Shown: positions 42,776 to 58,114 of the stretch, in pieces
Position numbering within the stretch: position 1 is the stretch's first letter
How the letters are laid out: each line of letters begins with the position of its first letter
NCBI GenBank assembly: GCA_017881055.1
Contig: JADGRF010000218.1
Coordinates: 23,468-87,467, forward strand
DNA length: 64,000 nucleotides
From: Sandaracinaceae bacterium
GTDB taxonomy: Bacteria; Myxococcota_A; Polyangia; Polyangiales; JAFGIB01
Direction: 5' to 3'
The notes under the pieces: generated by a model
Database searches by the model: none
What the model saw: the letters and a program-made list of their open reading frames with translations, nothing else
Told to the model about the DNA's origin: nothing
Position numbers and translations under genes: made by a program

Positions 42776-43456
42776 TCAAGGCTTGGCGGGCGGCTTGGCC
42801 GGCGCCTTCTTGGTGGGAGCCGCGGGAGCGGCGGGGGCGACGGGCGCGGCTTCGGGCGCCGGTGCGGGCGCGGCACCACCTGCAGCCGGACGCAGCGCAT
42901 TCAGCTCGGTGGCAGTCCAGTTGGCGGTGTGGCTCGCGATCGCGGCGCGAACGGCCGCGACCTGATCCTTCGTGATGGCGCTCGCTTTGTTGCCGAAGTG
43001 CGTGCGCACCCAGGTCAACGCGTCGGCGATCTTCTGATCGTCGGCGGACACGCCTGGCGGCGGCGGCATGAGCGAATTGAACTGACTGCCGTTCACTTGG
43101 ATCGGACCGCTCAGACCTGCGATCACGATACGGATCGGCGTCTCGGCGTCTTCGGCGGCCCAGCTCGAGCCCGCGAGTGGTGGGAACGTGCCCGCGAGAC
43201 CCTTGGCGTCCGCCTGATGGCAGGTCGCGCACACGGTCGTGAACACCTTCTCGCCCGGATCGCTGGGACCCGACGACGTGACGATCGACGCGGCATACGG
43301 CGAAGGCGGCTCGACCTTCGGGTACGTCGGGAGATCTTCGACGCTCGGGATGAACGGCCGACCGAACCACAGGTTCAAGCCCGCGAAGATCATCACTCCG
43401 ACTGCGACGCCTGTCGCCACCGGAACCACGAGCTTGCCGCCTTGCGCTTCCATCAT
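42776..43456 (-). CDS. Membrane-anchored monoheme cytochrome c with Ala/Pro-rich tail
   Basis: N-terminal TM, CATCHQ, APAPAPEAAPVAPAAPAAPTKKAPAKPPAKP tail. Confidence 0.88.
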   Translation of the reverse strand: MMEAQGGKLVVPVATGVAVGVMIFAGLNLWFGRPFIPSVEDLPTYPKVEPPSPYAASIVTSSGPSDPGEKVFTTVCATCHQADAKGLAGTFPPLAGSSWAAEDAETPIRIVIAGLSGPIQVNGSQFNSLMPPPPGVSADDQKIADALTWVRTHFGNKASAITKDQVAAVRAAIASHTANWTATELNALRPAAGGAAPAPAPEAAPVAPAAPAAPTKKAPAKPPAKP

Positions 43457-43508
43457 GTCTCTTACCTTGTCTGGCGTGTCAGGTGGCCGGTGTGACTACG
43501 AAAGCTCC

Positions 43509-43973
43509 TCAGCGCGTGCCCGAAGGAGCGGCGCCGGGGGCACCGGCTGCGTCGGGAGCCGCGTTCGGATCGATGACGGCGGCCGCTGCGGCAGGTACAG
43601 GAGCAATCGGTGCGCGCGCAACACGAATCGGGTGCGCGACGGCGGCCTGAAAGCCAGGCTTGCGAATCCAGCCCGAGACTGCAGACAGATCGTCCGACTG
43701 CACGGGCGCGATCGTGCCGATGCCGACGCGGCCGCGCTGAGCGATCAGCGCCTTGGCCTGTTCGATCGGCAGCTTGCCGTTGTCGAGCTTCTCACGCTGC
43801 GTGGCGCGCTCGGCCAGCAGCGGCTCGTTGGCGGCGGTTTCCATGAGCTGCGCGTGGTAGCTCATGTCGATGTACGTGCCGTAGAAGATCTGGGCGGCGA
43901 AGAGACCGCCAGCAACGGCGCATGCCACCCCGATGTAAACGAAGAACTCGGATCTGCTGTCTTCTTGGGACAT
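43509..43973 (-). CDS. Single-TM protein at head of oxidase operon
   Basis: MSQEDSRSEFFVYIGVACAVAGGLFAAQIFYG; ATG (cat) at 43971-43973. Confidence 0.65.
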   Translation of the reverse strand: MSQEDSRSEFFVYIGVACAVAGGLFAAQIFYGTYIDMSYHAQLMETAANEPLLAERATQREKLDNGKLPIEQAKALIAQRGRVGIGTIAPVQSDDLSAVSGWIRKPGFQAAVAHPIRVARAPIAPVPAAAAAVIDPNAAPDAAGAPGAAPSGTR

Positions 43974-44213
43974 CGCTTTGACTCGGTGGGCGTGTGGGTC
44001 CAGTGCGTGCCGCGCCGCAAGGGCGGCTCTTGACCTCTGGCCTCGGATTGCAAGGCGGCGGGACTCGACGCGGTGCGACCCGAAGTACCTGAGGTTGCAG
44101 CGCGTGGCAGCGCGTTTTGCGCGCAACGTGAGCGCCCGGGGGCCTTCGGCGGGGGCGATAGATGGCACAGTTGGGCTGGCCGATCAAGCGTTTGCAGCGC
44201 GGGTTACGGGGGT

Positions 44214-45347
44214 TTACACGCGCTGGCCGACCTCATCCTCGACCCGCATCCGCGCCTCGGTCTCGGCCGCAAACTCGCGGTACCGGCCAGCCCGGATCGC
44301 GTCGCGCGCGGCCTGAGTCAGGCGCTGGTAGAAATGCAGGTTGTGCTGCGTGATCAGCCGCGGGGCCAAGAGCTCGCCGGCGGCCACCAAATGCCGCAGA
44401 TAGGCGCGGGAAAATGTGCGACAGACGGGGCAGTCGCAGCGCGCGTCGAGGGGGGAGTCGTCCTCGCGGTGGCGGCTCTGCTTGAGGTTGACGCGGCCTC
44501 CCCAGGTGAGGGCCTGGCCGTTGCGCGCATTCCGGGTCGGGAGCACGCAGTCGAACATGTCGACGCCAGCGCCGATCGCGCGCAGCAGATCGATTGGCTT
44601 GCCAACCCCCATCAAGTACCGCGGACGGGAGCGCGGCATCTTCGGGGCGACCTCGGCGAGGACCCCGTAGGTGACCTCCATCGACTCGCCGACGGAGAAG
44701 CCGCCAAGCGCCAAGCCGTCGAACGGCATCTCAGCCAGCTCGGCCAGGTGGGCCAGGCGCAGATCCGGGAAGCTGCCGCCCTGGACGATCCCGAAGCGGG
44801 CCTGGCCGGCAGGTGCGGGCACAGCGAGACAGCGCGCGGCCCAGCGCGTGGTGCGCGCGACCGCGGCCTCGACGCTCGCGCGGTCGGCGGTGCCGGGGGG
44901 ACACTCATCGAGCACCATCGCGATGTCCGAGCCGAGCAGCGCCTGGACTTCCATCGAGCGCTCCGGCGAGAGCGCGTGCTGGGCGCCGTCGATGTGCGAG
45001 CGGAACACGACGCCGTCGTCGTCGAGCTTGCGCATCTTCGCCAGCGAGAAGACCTGAAAGCCGCCGCTGTCGGTGAGCAGCGCGTGCGGCCAGGCCATGA
45101 AGCGCTGCACGCCGCCGAGCTTGTGCACCAGCTCGGCACTCGGCCGCAGCATCAAGTGATAGGTGTTCGCGAGGATCAGGCGCGCGCCCGTTGCGGAAAG
45201 CTCGTCCGGCGTCTGCGTCTTCACCGTGGCCTGCGTACCCACCGGCATGAACACAGGCGTCTCGACCACGGCGCGTGGCGTGGTCAAGCGCGTGACACGC
45301 GCCGGGCCGTCTTCGGCCAACACCTCGAACGCGAAGCCCGGTGTCAT
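44214..45347 (-). CDS. tgt: tRNA-guanine transglycosylase
   Basis: TPVFMPVGTQATVKT, LLTDSGGFQVFSL, RYLMGVGKP, FDCVLPTRNARNG. Confidence 0.97.
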   Translation of the reverse strand: MTPGFAFEVLAEDGPARVTRLTTPRAVVETPVFMPVGTQATVKTQTPDELSATGARLILANTYHLMLRPSAELVHKLGGVQRFMAWPHALLTDSGGFQVFSLAKMRKLDDDGVVFRSHIDGAQHALSPERSMEVQALLGSDIAMVLDECPPGTADRASVEAAVARTTRWAARCLAVPAPAGQARFGIVQGGSFPDLRLAHLAELAEMPFDGLALGGFSVGESMEVTYGVLAEVAPKMPRSRPRYLMGVGKPIDLLRAIGAGVDMFDCVLPTRNARNGQALTWGGRVNLKQSRHREDDSPLDARCDCPVCRTFSRAYLRHLVAAGELLAPRLITQHNLHFYQRLTQAARDAIRAGRYREFAAETEARMRVEDEVGQRV

Positions 45348-46393
45348 TACGGAGCGCCCGTGATCAACATCGCGTCACCATAACTGAAAAAGCGATAGCG
45401 CGCGGCGACGGCCTGCGCATACGCGGCGCGCACCGCGCTCGTGCCACCGAACGCCATCACGAGCGCGAGCAGCGTCGAGCGCGGCAAATGAAAGTTCGTG
45501 AGCAGCGCGTCGACGACGCGAAAGCGATACGGCGGGTAGATGAAGATGGAGGTGCGCCCTGCCCCAGCTCGCACTGCGCCGTGCTCGTCGGCTGCGGCCT
45601 CGAGCGTGCGCACGACGGTGGTGCCAACCGCAATCACGGGCCGCCCCTCGCCCTTGGCGCGCGCGATCGCGTCGGCCGTCGCAGGCGGCACCACGTAGCG
45701 CTCTTGGTGCATCGGATGATCAGCAAGCTCTTCACTGCGCAGCGGCGCGAACGTTCCGGGCCCGACGTGCAACGTGAGCTTCGCTAGCTCGTGGCCATGC
45801 GCGTGCAGCTGCGCGAGCAGCGCTTCGCTCAAGTGCAGACCCGCGGTCGGTGCGGCCACCGCGCCTTCGTGCGCAGCGAACACGGTTTGGTAGCGCGTGG
45901 TGTCGTGAACATCGTCGGCGCGGCGAATGTAGGGCGGCAGCGGCATGTGCCCGTGGCGCGCAATCTCGGCGGCCACACCGGACGCGGCGCGCAGTGTGAC
46001 CTCGAGCCTGCCCTCCCCGCGCGCGTCTTCTATCGTGATCGTGAGCGGCGAGTCCGGCACCTGCAGCACCGTGCCGACACGCAAGCCTTTCGACGCCTTG
46101 CCAAGCGTGAACCAGCGCTGCTCGCCGTGACCCTCGACCAGCTTCTCGACGAGCAGGATCTCTGCGCGCCCGCCGCTCGCTTTGTGCGCGAACAAACGTG
46201 CCGGAATCACCTTCGTGTCGTTCACCACGAAGAGCGCGCGAGCGAGCAGCCCGGGGAGCTCGCGGATCTGGCGATGCTCGACCGACTCGCGTTCACGCTG
46301 CATCCACAGCAGGCGCGCGCCGTCGCGTTCCGGCAGCGGGGCCTGCGCGATCAGCTCGGGGTCCAAGTCGTAGTCGAGGTCGCTAGCGCGCAT
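45347..46393 (-). CDS. queA: tRNA preQ1(34) S-adenosylmethionine ribosyltransferase-isomerase
   Basis: MRASDLDYDLDPELIAQAPLPERDGARLL; PTAGLHLSEALLAQL; VGPGTFAPLR. Confidence 0.97.
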   Translation of the reverse strand: MRASDLDYDLDPELIAQAPLPERDGARLLWMQRERESVEHRQIRELPGLLARALFVVNDTKVIPARLFAHKASGGRAEILLVEKLVEGHGEQRWFTLGKASKGLRVGTVLQVPDSPLTITIEDARGEGRLEVTLRAASGVAAEIARHGHMPLPPYIRRADDVHDTTRYQTVFAAHEGAVAAPTAGLHLSEALLAQLHAHGHELAKLTLHVGPGTFAPLRSEELADHPMHQERYVVPPATADAIARAKGEGRPVIAVGTTVVRTLEAAADEHGAVRAGAGRTSIFIYPPYRFRVVDALLTNFHLPRSTLLALVMAFGGTSAVRAAYAQAVAARYRFFSYGDAMLITGAP

Positions 46394-46453
46394 GCGGTTT
46401 CAACTCGGCCATGCCGAACGCAACCAGGAAGGGCCACCGCCCGTGCACACGCA

Positions 46454-48409
46454 TCACGGCTTCGCGGGCAGAATGAAGCTCGCCTTGATCTTGGGCACGG
46501 TGACCACGTCGTTCTTTTCCGAACGAAACTGCTGCTCACCCTCGACTATGCCGAGCACGCGGATCCAGTCGTCGACTTTGACCTCGGTTTCTGTAGGATC
46601 GCTGATCCACACGGAGCAGCGCTGGCTGCTCGGGCACGGACGCGCGAACATTTGAATCACGCCTTCGCCGCCGCGCGCATCCGTCGCGTAGACGCGGCCT
46701 TCCAGCGCAATCTTTTGCCCGCGGTAGATCGCGGGGTTCGGCGCCAGCTTCGCGTACGTGATGTCCCTGTCGGCGCCGAACTCGGCCTCGGCGCTGGCCA
46801 AGCTCTCGACGCGACGAATCTCGAGCGTCACGCCCATCGGCGCTTTGCCGGCGGCGCTCGCCACGACACGCGGCTTGTACGTGTTAGGCGCCGGCAGTGG
46901 ATAGCGATACCGGAAACGACCGTCCTTCACGGGCACGACCACACCGTCCACGGTCACCTGGCTGTCTTTGCCGACCTCGCCCGCGATGTCGATCGATTCG
47001 TGCGCCGTCACGACTTGGCGGCCCGGGCGATCGACTTGCAAGCCCGCGACGGGCACTTGCGTGTGCAGCGCGTCGACGACGGTCTCACCCGAAGGCGGCT
47101 GCACGCGGTAGTGCACGACGTGATCGATCATGCCGGCTTTCGCATCGGTCATGACGTCGATCGGATAGCTGCGCGTCGCGCGACCTTCGGCGTCGAGCTT
47201 CACGTCTTCGCCGTCGAGCGTGATGCGCGTGCCGGGCAGCGCGGTCACGATCACGTCGAGCGAGGACTTGTCGCTGCGCAGCGCGGCCGTGTCGACCCAG
47301 ATCCGATAGAACACAGCGAGCGTGATGCGTGCTGGTTCGCTGGTTCCGTCGGGAGACACCACGTCGGCGAGCACGACGTTGTCGCCGACGCGCAGCGAGT
47401 CCGCAGCGAGCGCGAACGTCGCACGCCCCGCTTGCAACGGTTTCTCCTGACCGCCGAAGCGCACCTTCGAGCCGGCAGGCGCTGTCGGCACTTCGAAGAG
47501 CAGCGCTTCACCGGTGTCGATCGTGACGATCTTCGCGGTGACGTCGCTGTGCTGCGCGCCGCGCGACGAGCGCAGGAACATGAAGCCCGCGGCCGCCAGA
47601 AGGCCGAGACCGACCACGAGCGCCACCAACACCAGCGGGTTCTTGCGTGGGCGCGGCACCGAAAGCGTGTCGCCGTCCTCGCGGCGTATGCTCCCGGGCG
47701 GCTCGGAGCCGGGCGAGCGCGCGAAGCTATCGAGCTCGGTGCCGGTACCCCCGCTGCTACCGCCGCCATTACCTATGCCGCTCGGCTCACCGAACGACGA
47801 GTCGTCCTGTTGGTCGGGCTGCGTCATCGAGAGCGGAACACCGAGCATGGTGCGCCCACCGCCTGCCATGCCCGCTGCCGATGAATTCACACTCGGTGGC
47901 TTTGCGGCGGGCGGAGCAAAGCCTGCACCGCCGATCATCGTGTGCTTGCCGGCCCGCCCGGCATCGGGTGCCGCAGGCGCAGCCTGCGCGGCAGGAGCCG
48001 CGGGTGTGACCATTGCGCCGCCGATCATCGTGCGGGCAGCGAACTGCTTATTTCCAGCTGCTGGCGCAGCTGCCGCTGTCGGCTGCGGCGCTGCAGCTGG
48101 CGCAGCCGCGTGACCCGCCGTGTGCGCGGCGAGCTCGCTGGCGGAGATACCAATCATCGTCTTCGCGGGTGGCTTGCCGCCAGCCTCTGCCGCCATCGGC
48201 TGCGGAGCCGGCGCAGCCGCTGCCGCTGCTTTCGCCTTGTCGGCTGCGGCTTGCAGCGCCGCAGGATCGATGCCGAGCATCGTGCGCGCGCCAGGCCGCT
48301 CGGCGCTTCGACTCGGCGCCGCGATCGATTTGCCGCAGTTGCCGCAAAAACGCGTGTCCGCTGTGACGGGGGCTTGGCAATGCGGACAAGTCAGCTCGGT
48401 CTGGGCCAT
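46454..48409 (-). CDS. Zinc-ribbon protein with repeated TM[I/L]G motifs and single TM
   Basis: CPHCQAPVTADTRFCGNCGK; RTMLG, KTMIG, RTMIG, HTMIG, RTMLG in Ala/Pro linker; LVLVALVVGLGLLAAAGFMFL TM. Confidence 0.75.
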   Translation of the reverse strand: MAQTELTCPHCQAPVTADTRFCGNCGKSIAAPSRSAERPGARTMLGIDPAALQAAADKAKAAAAAAPAPQPMAAEAGGKPPAKTMIGISASELAAHTAGHAAAPAAAPQPTAAAAPAAGNKQFAARTMIGGAMVTPAAPAAQAAPAAPDAGRAGKHTMIGGAGFAPPAAKPPSVNSSAAGMAGGGRTMLGVPLSMTQPDQQDDSSFGEPSGIGNGGGSSGGTGTELDSFARSPGSEPPGSIRREDGDTLSVPRPRKNPLVLVALVVGLGLLAAAGFMFLRSSRGAQHSDVTAKIVTIDTGEALLFEVPTAPAGSKVRFGGQEKPLQAGRATFALAADSLRVGDNVVLADVVSPDGTSEPARITLAVFYRIWVDTAALRSDKSSLDVIVTALPGTRITLDGEDVKLDAEGRATRSYPIDVMTDAKAGMIDHVVHYRVQPPSGETVVDALHTQVPVAGLQVDRPGRQVVTAHESIDIAGEVGKDSQVTVDGVVVPVKDGRFRYRYPLPAPNTYKPRVVASAAGKAPMGVTLEIRRVESLASAEAEFGADRDITYAKLAPNPAIYRGQKIALEGRVYATDARGGEGVIQMFARPCPSSQRCSVWISDPTETEVKVDDWIRVLGIVEGEQQFRSEKNDVVTVPKIKASFILPAKP

Positions 48410-48474
48410 GGCCTCGCTACCCTATCAAATCTTCGAGACTGCTAGGAGTCCCAGCTGCTCGCACTCGTGCGCCA

Positions 48475-49287
48475 TCACGTCGCAGCTAGACCGAGCACGT
48501 CGGCCATTTCGTAGAGACCCGGCGCGCGGCCCGTGACCCAGTGCGCCGCGCGCACAGCGCCGCGAGCAAAGATCTCGCGTGTGTGGCCGCGGTGCGTGAG
48601 CTCGATGCGCTCGCCAGGGCCTGCTAGCACCAGCGTGTGATCGCCCACGACGTCGCCGCCGCGCAGGGCATGGACACCGATTTCGTCCGCACGGCGCGCA
48701 CCGACGAGACCGGTGCGGCCCGGCGTCACGGCCCGCGCCAGATCGAGCCCGCGGGCTTGCGCCACGACTTCGGCCAAGCGCACCGCCGTGCCGCTCGGCG
48801 CGTCGACCTTGTGCTTGTGATGCATCTCGACGATCTCGATGTCGAATTCCGGACCGAGCAGACGCACGGCCTGCGCTGCCAGCGCCCAGAGCACGTTCAC
48901 GCCAACGCTGTAGTTCGGCGCAGCAATCACGGGAGCCACTTTGCACAAGGCTTCGAGCGCGAGCCTGGCAGGTGCATCGAGGCCGGTCGTGCCTACCACG
49001 GCAGCCACGCGCCGCTCGGCGCACAGCTCGAACAGCACCTTCGCCGCTGGCGGCAGCGAGAAGTCGATCACGACTTCGGCGTGCTCGATCCCGGAGCGCA
49101 GCGACGAGGTCAGCGCGACACCGAACGGCTCAGACAAGCCAGCGAGCACGCCTGCGTCCTGTCCGAGCGCAGGATGATCGGCGCGATCCAGCGCGGCCAC
49201 GAGCGTGGCGGCGCCATCCTCGGCGAGCACCTTCACGATGTTGCGACCCATACGACCAGCGGCACCATGAATGGCGATGCGCGTCAT
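48475..49287 (-). CDS. dapB: 4-hydroxy-tetrahydrodipicolinate reductase
   Basis: IAIHGAAGRMGRNIV, EIVEMHHKHKVDAPSGTA. Confidence 0.97.
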   Translation of the reverse strand: MTRIAIHGAAGRMGRNIVKVLAEDGAATLVAALDRADHPALGQDAGVLAGLSEPFGVALTSSLRSGIEHAEVVIDFSLPPAAKVLFELCAERRVAAVVGTTGLDAPARLALEALCKVAPVIAAPNYSVGVNVLWALAAQAVRLLGPEFDIEIVEMHHKHKVDAPSGTAVRLAEVVAQARGLDLARAVTPGRTGLVGARRADEIGVHALRGGDVVGDHTLVLAGPGERIELTHRGHTREIFARGAVRAAHWVTGRAPGLYEMADVLGLAAT

Positions 49288-50168
49288 AGCAGGCCGAGCT
49301 CCGCGAGCGCGGCACGCACGCGCGCGAGCGTGGCCTCGCCGGGCGTCACCATGGGTAGACGAATCTCTCCGGTCATCAGCCCGCGCATCGCCATCGCCGC
49401 TTTCACCGGGCCAGGGCTGGTCTCGAGGAACATCGCCTCGACCAGCGCACGCAGACGCTGATGTTGCTTGCGCGCGGCGAGTAGATCGCCTGCGCGAAAC
49501 AGATCGACGAGCTTGCTCACTTCTTTCGGCGCCACGTTGCTCGCGACGCTGATCACGCCGTGACCACCGACCGCCATCACGGGCAGCGTGAGCGCGTCAT
49601 CACCGGACAAGATCGTGAAGCGATCGCCGAAGACCGCGGCGATGTCCGAGCTGCGCAGCACGTTGCCGGTCGACTCTTTGACGCCGACGATGCTCTTCAC
49701 GTCCGCGAGCCGCTGCAGCGTGGACAGCGCCATGTCGACGCCCGTGCGACCCGGGATGTTGTAGAGCAGCGTGGGCAGCGGCACGGCACGAGCCACGGCG
49801 GTGTAGTGCTGGAACATGCCTTCCTGCGTAGGCTTATTGTAGTACGGGACGACTACGAGCAGGCCGTCGACGCCGACGCGCCGGGCGATCTCGGAGAGCT
49901 CGATGGTGTGCTTGGTCGAGGCGCTGCCCGAGCCGGCGATCACGGGCACGCGGCCGCGCGTCTCGCTCTTCACGATCTCGAGCACACGGGTGTACTCGGC
50001 GGCAGACAGGTTCACGCTCTCGCCGGTCGTGCCGCACGGCACGATGCCGTCGATGCCACCGTCGATCTGGTCCGCGACGATGGCACGCAGCGCAGCTTCG
50101 TCGACGCGATCGTCGCGCAACGGCGTCACCAAAGCCGTCAACGCACCTTCGAACATCCCCATGACCAC
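49284..50168 (-). CDS. dapA: 4-hydroxy-tetrahydrodipicolinate synthase
   Basis: GIVPCGTTGESVNLS, VVVPYYNKPTQEGMFQHY, VGVKESTG. Confidence 0.97.
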   Translation of the reverse strand: MVMGMFEGALTALVTPLRDDRVDEAALRAIVADQIDGGIDGIVPCGTTGESVNLSAAEYTRVLEIVKSETRGRVPVIAGSGSASTKHTIELSEIARRVGVDGLLVVVPYYNKPTQEGMFQHYTAVARAVPLPTLLYNIPGRTGVDMALSTLQRLADVKSIVGVKESTGNVLRSSDIAAVFGDRFTILSGDDALTLPVMAVGGHGVISVASNVAPKEVSKLVDLFRAGDLLAARKQHQRLRALVEAMFLETSPGPVKAAMAMRGLMTGEIRLPMVTPGEATLARVRAALAELGLL

Positions 50169-50253
50169 GCTCCTCCGCTAGGCGCGAACCATTACACGCC
50201 AACGCCCACTTTTCCATGAGACACACAACGCCAAAGCGCGCCGCGTGCCAGCG

Positions 50254-51423
50254 CTAGCCCATCGAGCGTTCGACGAGCCGGTCGATCAAGAAGCTCGACT
50301 GCTCGGTGGCCTCGATCGTGAAATCACCGAAGAACGCGCGCACCTCGCGAAACATGGCCTCGAAACGCGCTTGGTCGCGGCTCGCTAGGATCTCGGACAG
50401 CTCGCTGGCGGCTGCGCAGAACGTACCGACCACGTGTCCGGTCTGCGGGTTGAGCATTTCGATGGGCCCGTACAGCTCGGGCGCCTGCGCGAAGTGACGC
50501 GCGGCGACGTACAGCTCCATCAGATATGCGGGTGAGGTGAAGCGGCGTGACGCAGCGAGCGGCAAGCCCGCGCGCGCCAAGGCCAACCCGAGCACCTGCG
50601 TCTGGAAGTGCGTGAGCACCTGCACCAGCGCCATCGCGCGATCGTGCTCGTCGGCGGAGGCCTCGGTCACGACCAGGCCGCGAGCCTGCAGGTTCTCGAC
50701 GAGCCAGGCGTGCCACGCCTCGCCCCGGCCCGCGCACACGACCACGCGCTGGCCCTGCAGCGAATGCACGCCGGGGCCGAACATCGGGTGCGTACCGACC
50801 ACGCTGGCTTCGGTCGACGCGAGCATGGTCGCGAGCGGTGCGGCCTTCACCGAGGTCACGTCGAGCAAGAGCGCGTCTCTGCGGACCAGCGGCCCGAGCC
50901 GCTTGATCACGCCCTCGGTGGCCAGGATCGGCACCGAGATCACGACGACGTCGGCTTCGGCAGCTGCTTTTTCCGGCGTCAGCGCGGTGGCGACGTCCGC
51001 AACCTCCACGTGATGACCCAAGTCGCGAAACATGCGCGTGAGCACGCCGCCCATCTCGCCGGCGCCTCCGATGATCGCGACGCGCTTCTGCTCGACCTCT
51101 TCGTACGAGGCCGCGCCGAGCGAAGCCTGGTAGTCGCGGCTGGACACCATGATCTGCCGGTAGATCGACTCGATCGGCTCGGGATCGAGGCCTAGCTCGA
51201 TCGCACGCGCGCGCCGGGCATCCAAGATCTGCCGCTCGCGTTCGTAGTCACGAATGTCGACCTGTTCCTTGCGCTTGAACTGCGCGACCTCGGCCACGAT
51301 CTGCATGCGCTTACGCAGCAGCTCGAGCACCTCGCGATCGACCGCGTCGATGCGCTTGCGCAGCTCGGCCAAGCCCGAGGGTGTAGCTGGTGGAGACGCA
51401 GGTGGAGCCACGGGGCCTCCCAT
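50254..51423 (-). CDS. tyrA: Bifunctional chorismate mutase/prephenate dehydrogenase (T-protein type)
   Basis: AroQ-like LRKRIDAVDREVLELLRKRM; VAIIGGAGEMGGVLTRMF; GTHPMFGPGV. Confidence 0.9.
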   Translation of the reverse strand: MGGPVAPPASPPATPSGLAELRKRIDAVDREVLELLRKRMQIVAEVAQFKRKEQVDIRDYERERQILDARRARAIELGLDPEPIESIYRQIMVSSRDYQASLGAASYEEVEQKRVAIIGGAGEMGGVLTRMFRDLGHHVEVADVATALTPEKAAAEADVVVISVPILATEGVIKRLGPLVRRDALLLDVTSVKAAPLATMLASTEASVVGTHPMFGPGVHSLQGQRVVVCAGRGEAWHAWLVENLQARGLVVTEASADEHDRAMALVQVLTHFQTQVLGLALARAGLPLAASRRFTSPAYLMELYVAARHFAQAPELYGPIEMLNPQTGHVVGTFCAAASELSEILASRDQARFEAMFREVRAFFGDFTIEATEQSSFLIDRLVERSMG

Positions 51424-51436
51424 AGCGCATTCGTGA

Positions 51437-52897
51437 CTACAAAACCAAGGGGCTGGTCATCGGGCTGCTGGACAGGTCGGTCTGACCGACCAAGAACGCG
51501 TCGACACCGCGTGCGGCCTCGCGACCTTCCCAGATCGCCCAGACCACGAGCGATTGTCCGCGGCGCATATCACCGCACGAAAACACACCGGGCACGCTGG
51601 TCATGTAGTTGTCGTCGGCTTTGACTGCGCCGCGATCGGTGAGCTCGACGCCGAGCTGCGAGAGCAGCGGCTTTTCGGGACCGACGAAGCCGAGCGCAAG
51701 CAACACCAGATCGGCATCGAGCACGAACTCCGAGCCGGGCAGCGGCTCCATGCGCTTCTGGCCGCGGTTGTCCATCTTCCACGTGAGATGCACGCCGTGA
51801 AGCTTGTTCACGTTGCCGTGCTCGTCGCCCGTGAACTTCACGGTGTTCACGCTGAAGTCGCGCTCGACGCCTTCTTCCTGCGAGCTGCTGGTGCGCATGA
51901 TCATCGGCCAGTACGGCCACGGCATCTCTTCGGTACGAGCATCCGGCGGCTTCGGCAGCAACTCGAACTGACGCACCGATGCAGCACCCTGACGGTTGGC
52001 GGTACCCAGGCAGTCGGACCCCGTGTCGCCGCCGCCGAGAATGATCACGTGCTTGCCCTTGGCGAGCAGCTGGTTTGGAACTTGGTCGCCCTCGTTCACG
52101 CGGTTCTGCTGCGTGAGGTACTCCATCGCGAGATGCACACCCTTGAGGTCGCGGCCCGGCAGCGGCAGATCACGCGCTTGCGTGGCGCCTCCCGAGAGCA
52201 CGATCGCGTCGAAGCTCGCGCGCAGCTGCTCGACGGTGATGTCGACGCCCACGTTGGTGCGGCGGCGGAACTTGACGCCCTCGCCTTCCATCTGGCGCAT
52301 GCGCGCGTCGATATAGTGCTTCTCCATCTTGAAGTTCGGGATGCCGTAGCGCAGCAGCCCGCCGATGCGATCGTCGCGCTCGAATACAGTCGGCGAGTGG
52401 CCCGCGCGTGCCAGCTGCTGCGCACACGCCAGGCCCGCCGGACCCGAGCCGACGATCGCCACCTTCTTGCCCGTGGGCTTGCGCGACGGACGTGGCGCGT
52501 ACCAGCCATGATCGAGCGCGCGATCGGCGATGTGCTTTTCGATTTGCTTGATCGTGACGGGCTCGTCGTTGATGTTGAGCACACACGCTTCCTCGCACGG
52601 CGCCGGACACACGCGACCGGTCACCTCGGGGAAGTTGTTCGTGGCATGCAAGCGCGACGCAGCCTGGTCCCAGCGATCACGGTAGACCGTGTCGTTCCAA
52701 TCCGGGATCACGTTCCCGAGCGGACAGCCGGTGTGACAGAACGGGATGCCGCAATCCATGCAGCGCGCGCCTTGGTCACGAGCTTCGGCCTCGCTCAAGT
52801 TCTCCTCGAACTCGTTCCAGCTCGAAAGGCGCTCCTTCACCGGTGCGCGCGGCGCCTTCTTGCGCTTGAACTCCAAAAAGCCTGTGATCTTTCCCAT
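51437..52897 (-). CDS. gltD: Glutamate synthase (NADPH) small subunit
   Basis: [55 protein letters not shown]. Confidence 0.97.
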   Translation of the reverse strand: MGKITGFLEFKRKKAPRAPVKERLSSWNEFEENLSEAEARDQGARCMDCGIPFCHTGCPLGNVIPDWNDTVYRDRWDQAASRLHATNNFPEVTGRVCPAPCEEACVLNINDEPVTIKQIEKHIADRALDHGWYAPRPSRKPTGKKVAIVGSGPAGLACAQQLARAGHSPTVFERDDRIGGLLRYGIPNFKMEKHYIDARMRQMEGEGVKFRRRTNVGVDITVEQLRASFDAIVLSGGATQARDLPLPGRDLKGVHLAMEYLTQQNRVNEGDQVPNQLLAKGKHVIILGGGDTGSDCLGTANRQGAASVRQFELLPKPPDARTEEMPWPYWPMIMRTSSSQEEGVERDFSVNTVKFTGDEHGNVNKLHGVHLTWKMDNRGQKRMEPLPGSEFVLDADLVLLALGFVGPEKPLLSQLGVELTDRGAVKADDNYMTSVPGVFSCGDMRRGQSLVVWAIWEGREAARGVDAFLVGQTDLSSSPMTSPLVL

Positions 52898-52942
52898 AAT
52901 TTCTCTACGCGGAGAACCGAAGGTTGCTCCGCGGGTATGTAA

Positions 52943-57552
<4,610 letters not shown>

Positions 57553-57556
<4 letters not shown>

Positions 57557-58089
57557 GCTGCTCCACTCACTTCGTCATGATCTTTAGGCGGCGGCTCGGT
57601 ATTGCCGGCCTTCAGTGCTTTGGTTCCAAGACCGGCACGCTCGACCAGCGTCGAGAGCACGACGTTGGTTTCGGTACGTTCGACATCGGGCAGCGCGCGA
57701 ATCGCGCTGATTAAGCGCTCGAGCGACTGCGTATTGCGCGTCTTCACCTTGAGCAGCAGCGTCGGTCCGCCGGTCACGTGATGACACTCGAGCACGTCTT
57801 CCAGCTCTTTCAGATGCCGCTGAAACTCTTTGATCGCGCGCGCATGCGTGGTCCACACGCTGATGAACGCGGTCACGTCCAGGCCCAGGCGCCGCGCGTC
57901 GATGCGCGCGTGATAGCCCTTGATGAAGCCCTCATGTTCCAGCTTACGCACGCGCTCGATGATCGATGGCGCCGACAAGCCCACCTGCTCGCCGAGCTTC
58001 GCGAGCGCGAGCTTGCAGTCGTCCTGCAGCATCGCGAGGATGCTGCGGTCGATCTCGTCCAAGCCCCGTTGATCGCGTTTTGGTCGCAT
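57553..58089 (-). CDS. Lrp/AsnC-family transcriptional regulator
   Basis: [55 protein letters not shown]. Confidence 0.94.
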
Positions 58090-58114
58090 TGGCTGGCTAC
58101 ACGACTCGGCGCGA

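Noticed and set aside
45791-47884. 697-aa + strand ORF antisense to queA and the zinc-ribbon gene
   Set aside because: Shadow ORF; no recognisable domain
50175-50260. Possible fourth copy of the palindromic element (CTAGGCGCGA ... CCAAAGCGCGCCGCG)
   Set aside because: Shares short GC-rich words with copies A and C but lacks GACGTAAGCCGCG and a matching terminal inverted repeat
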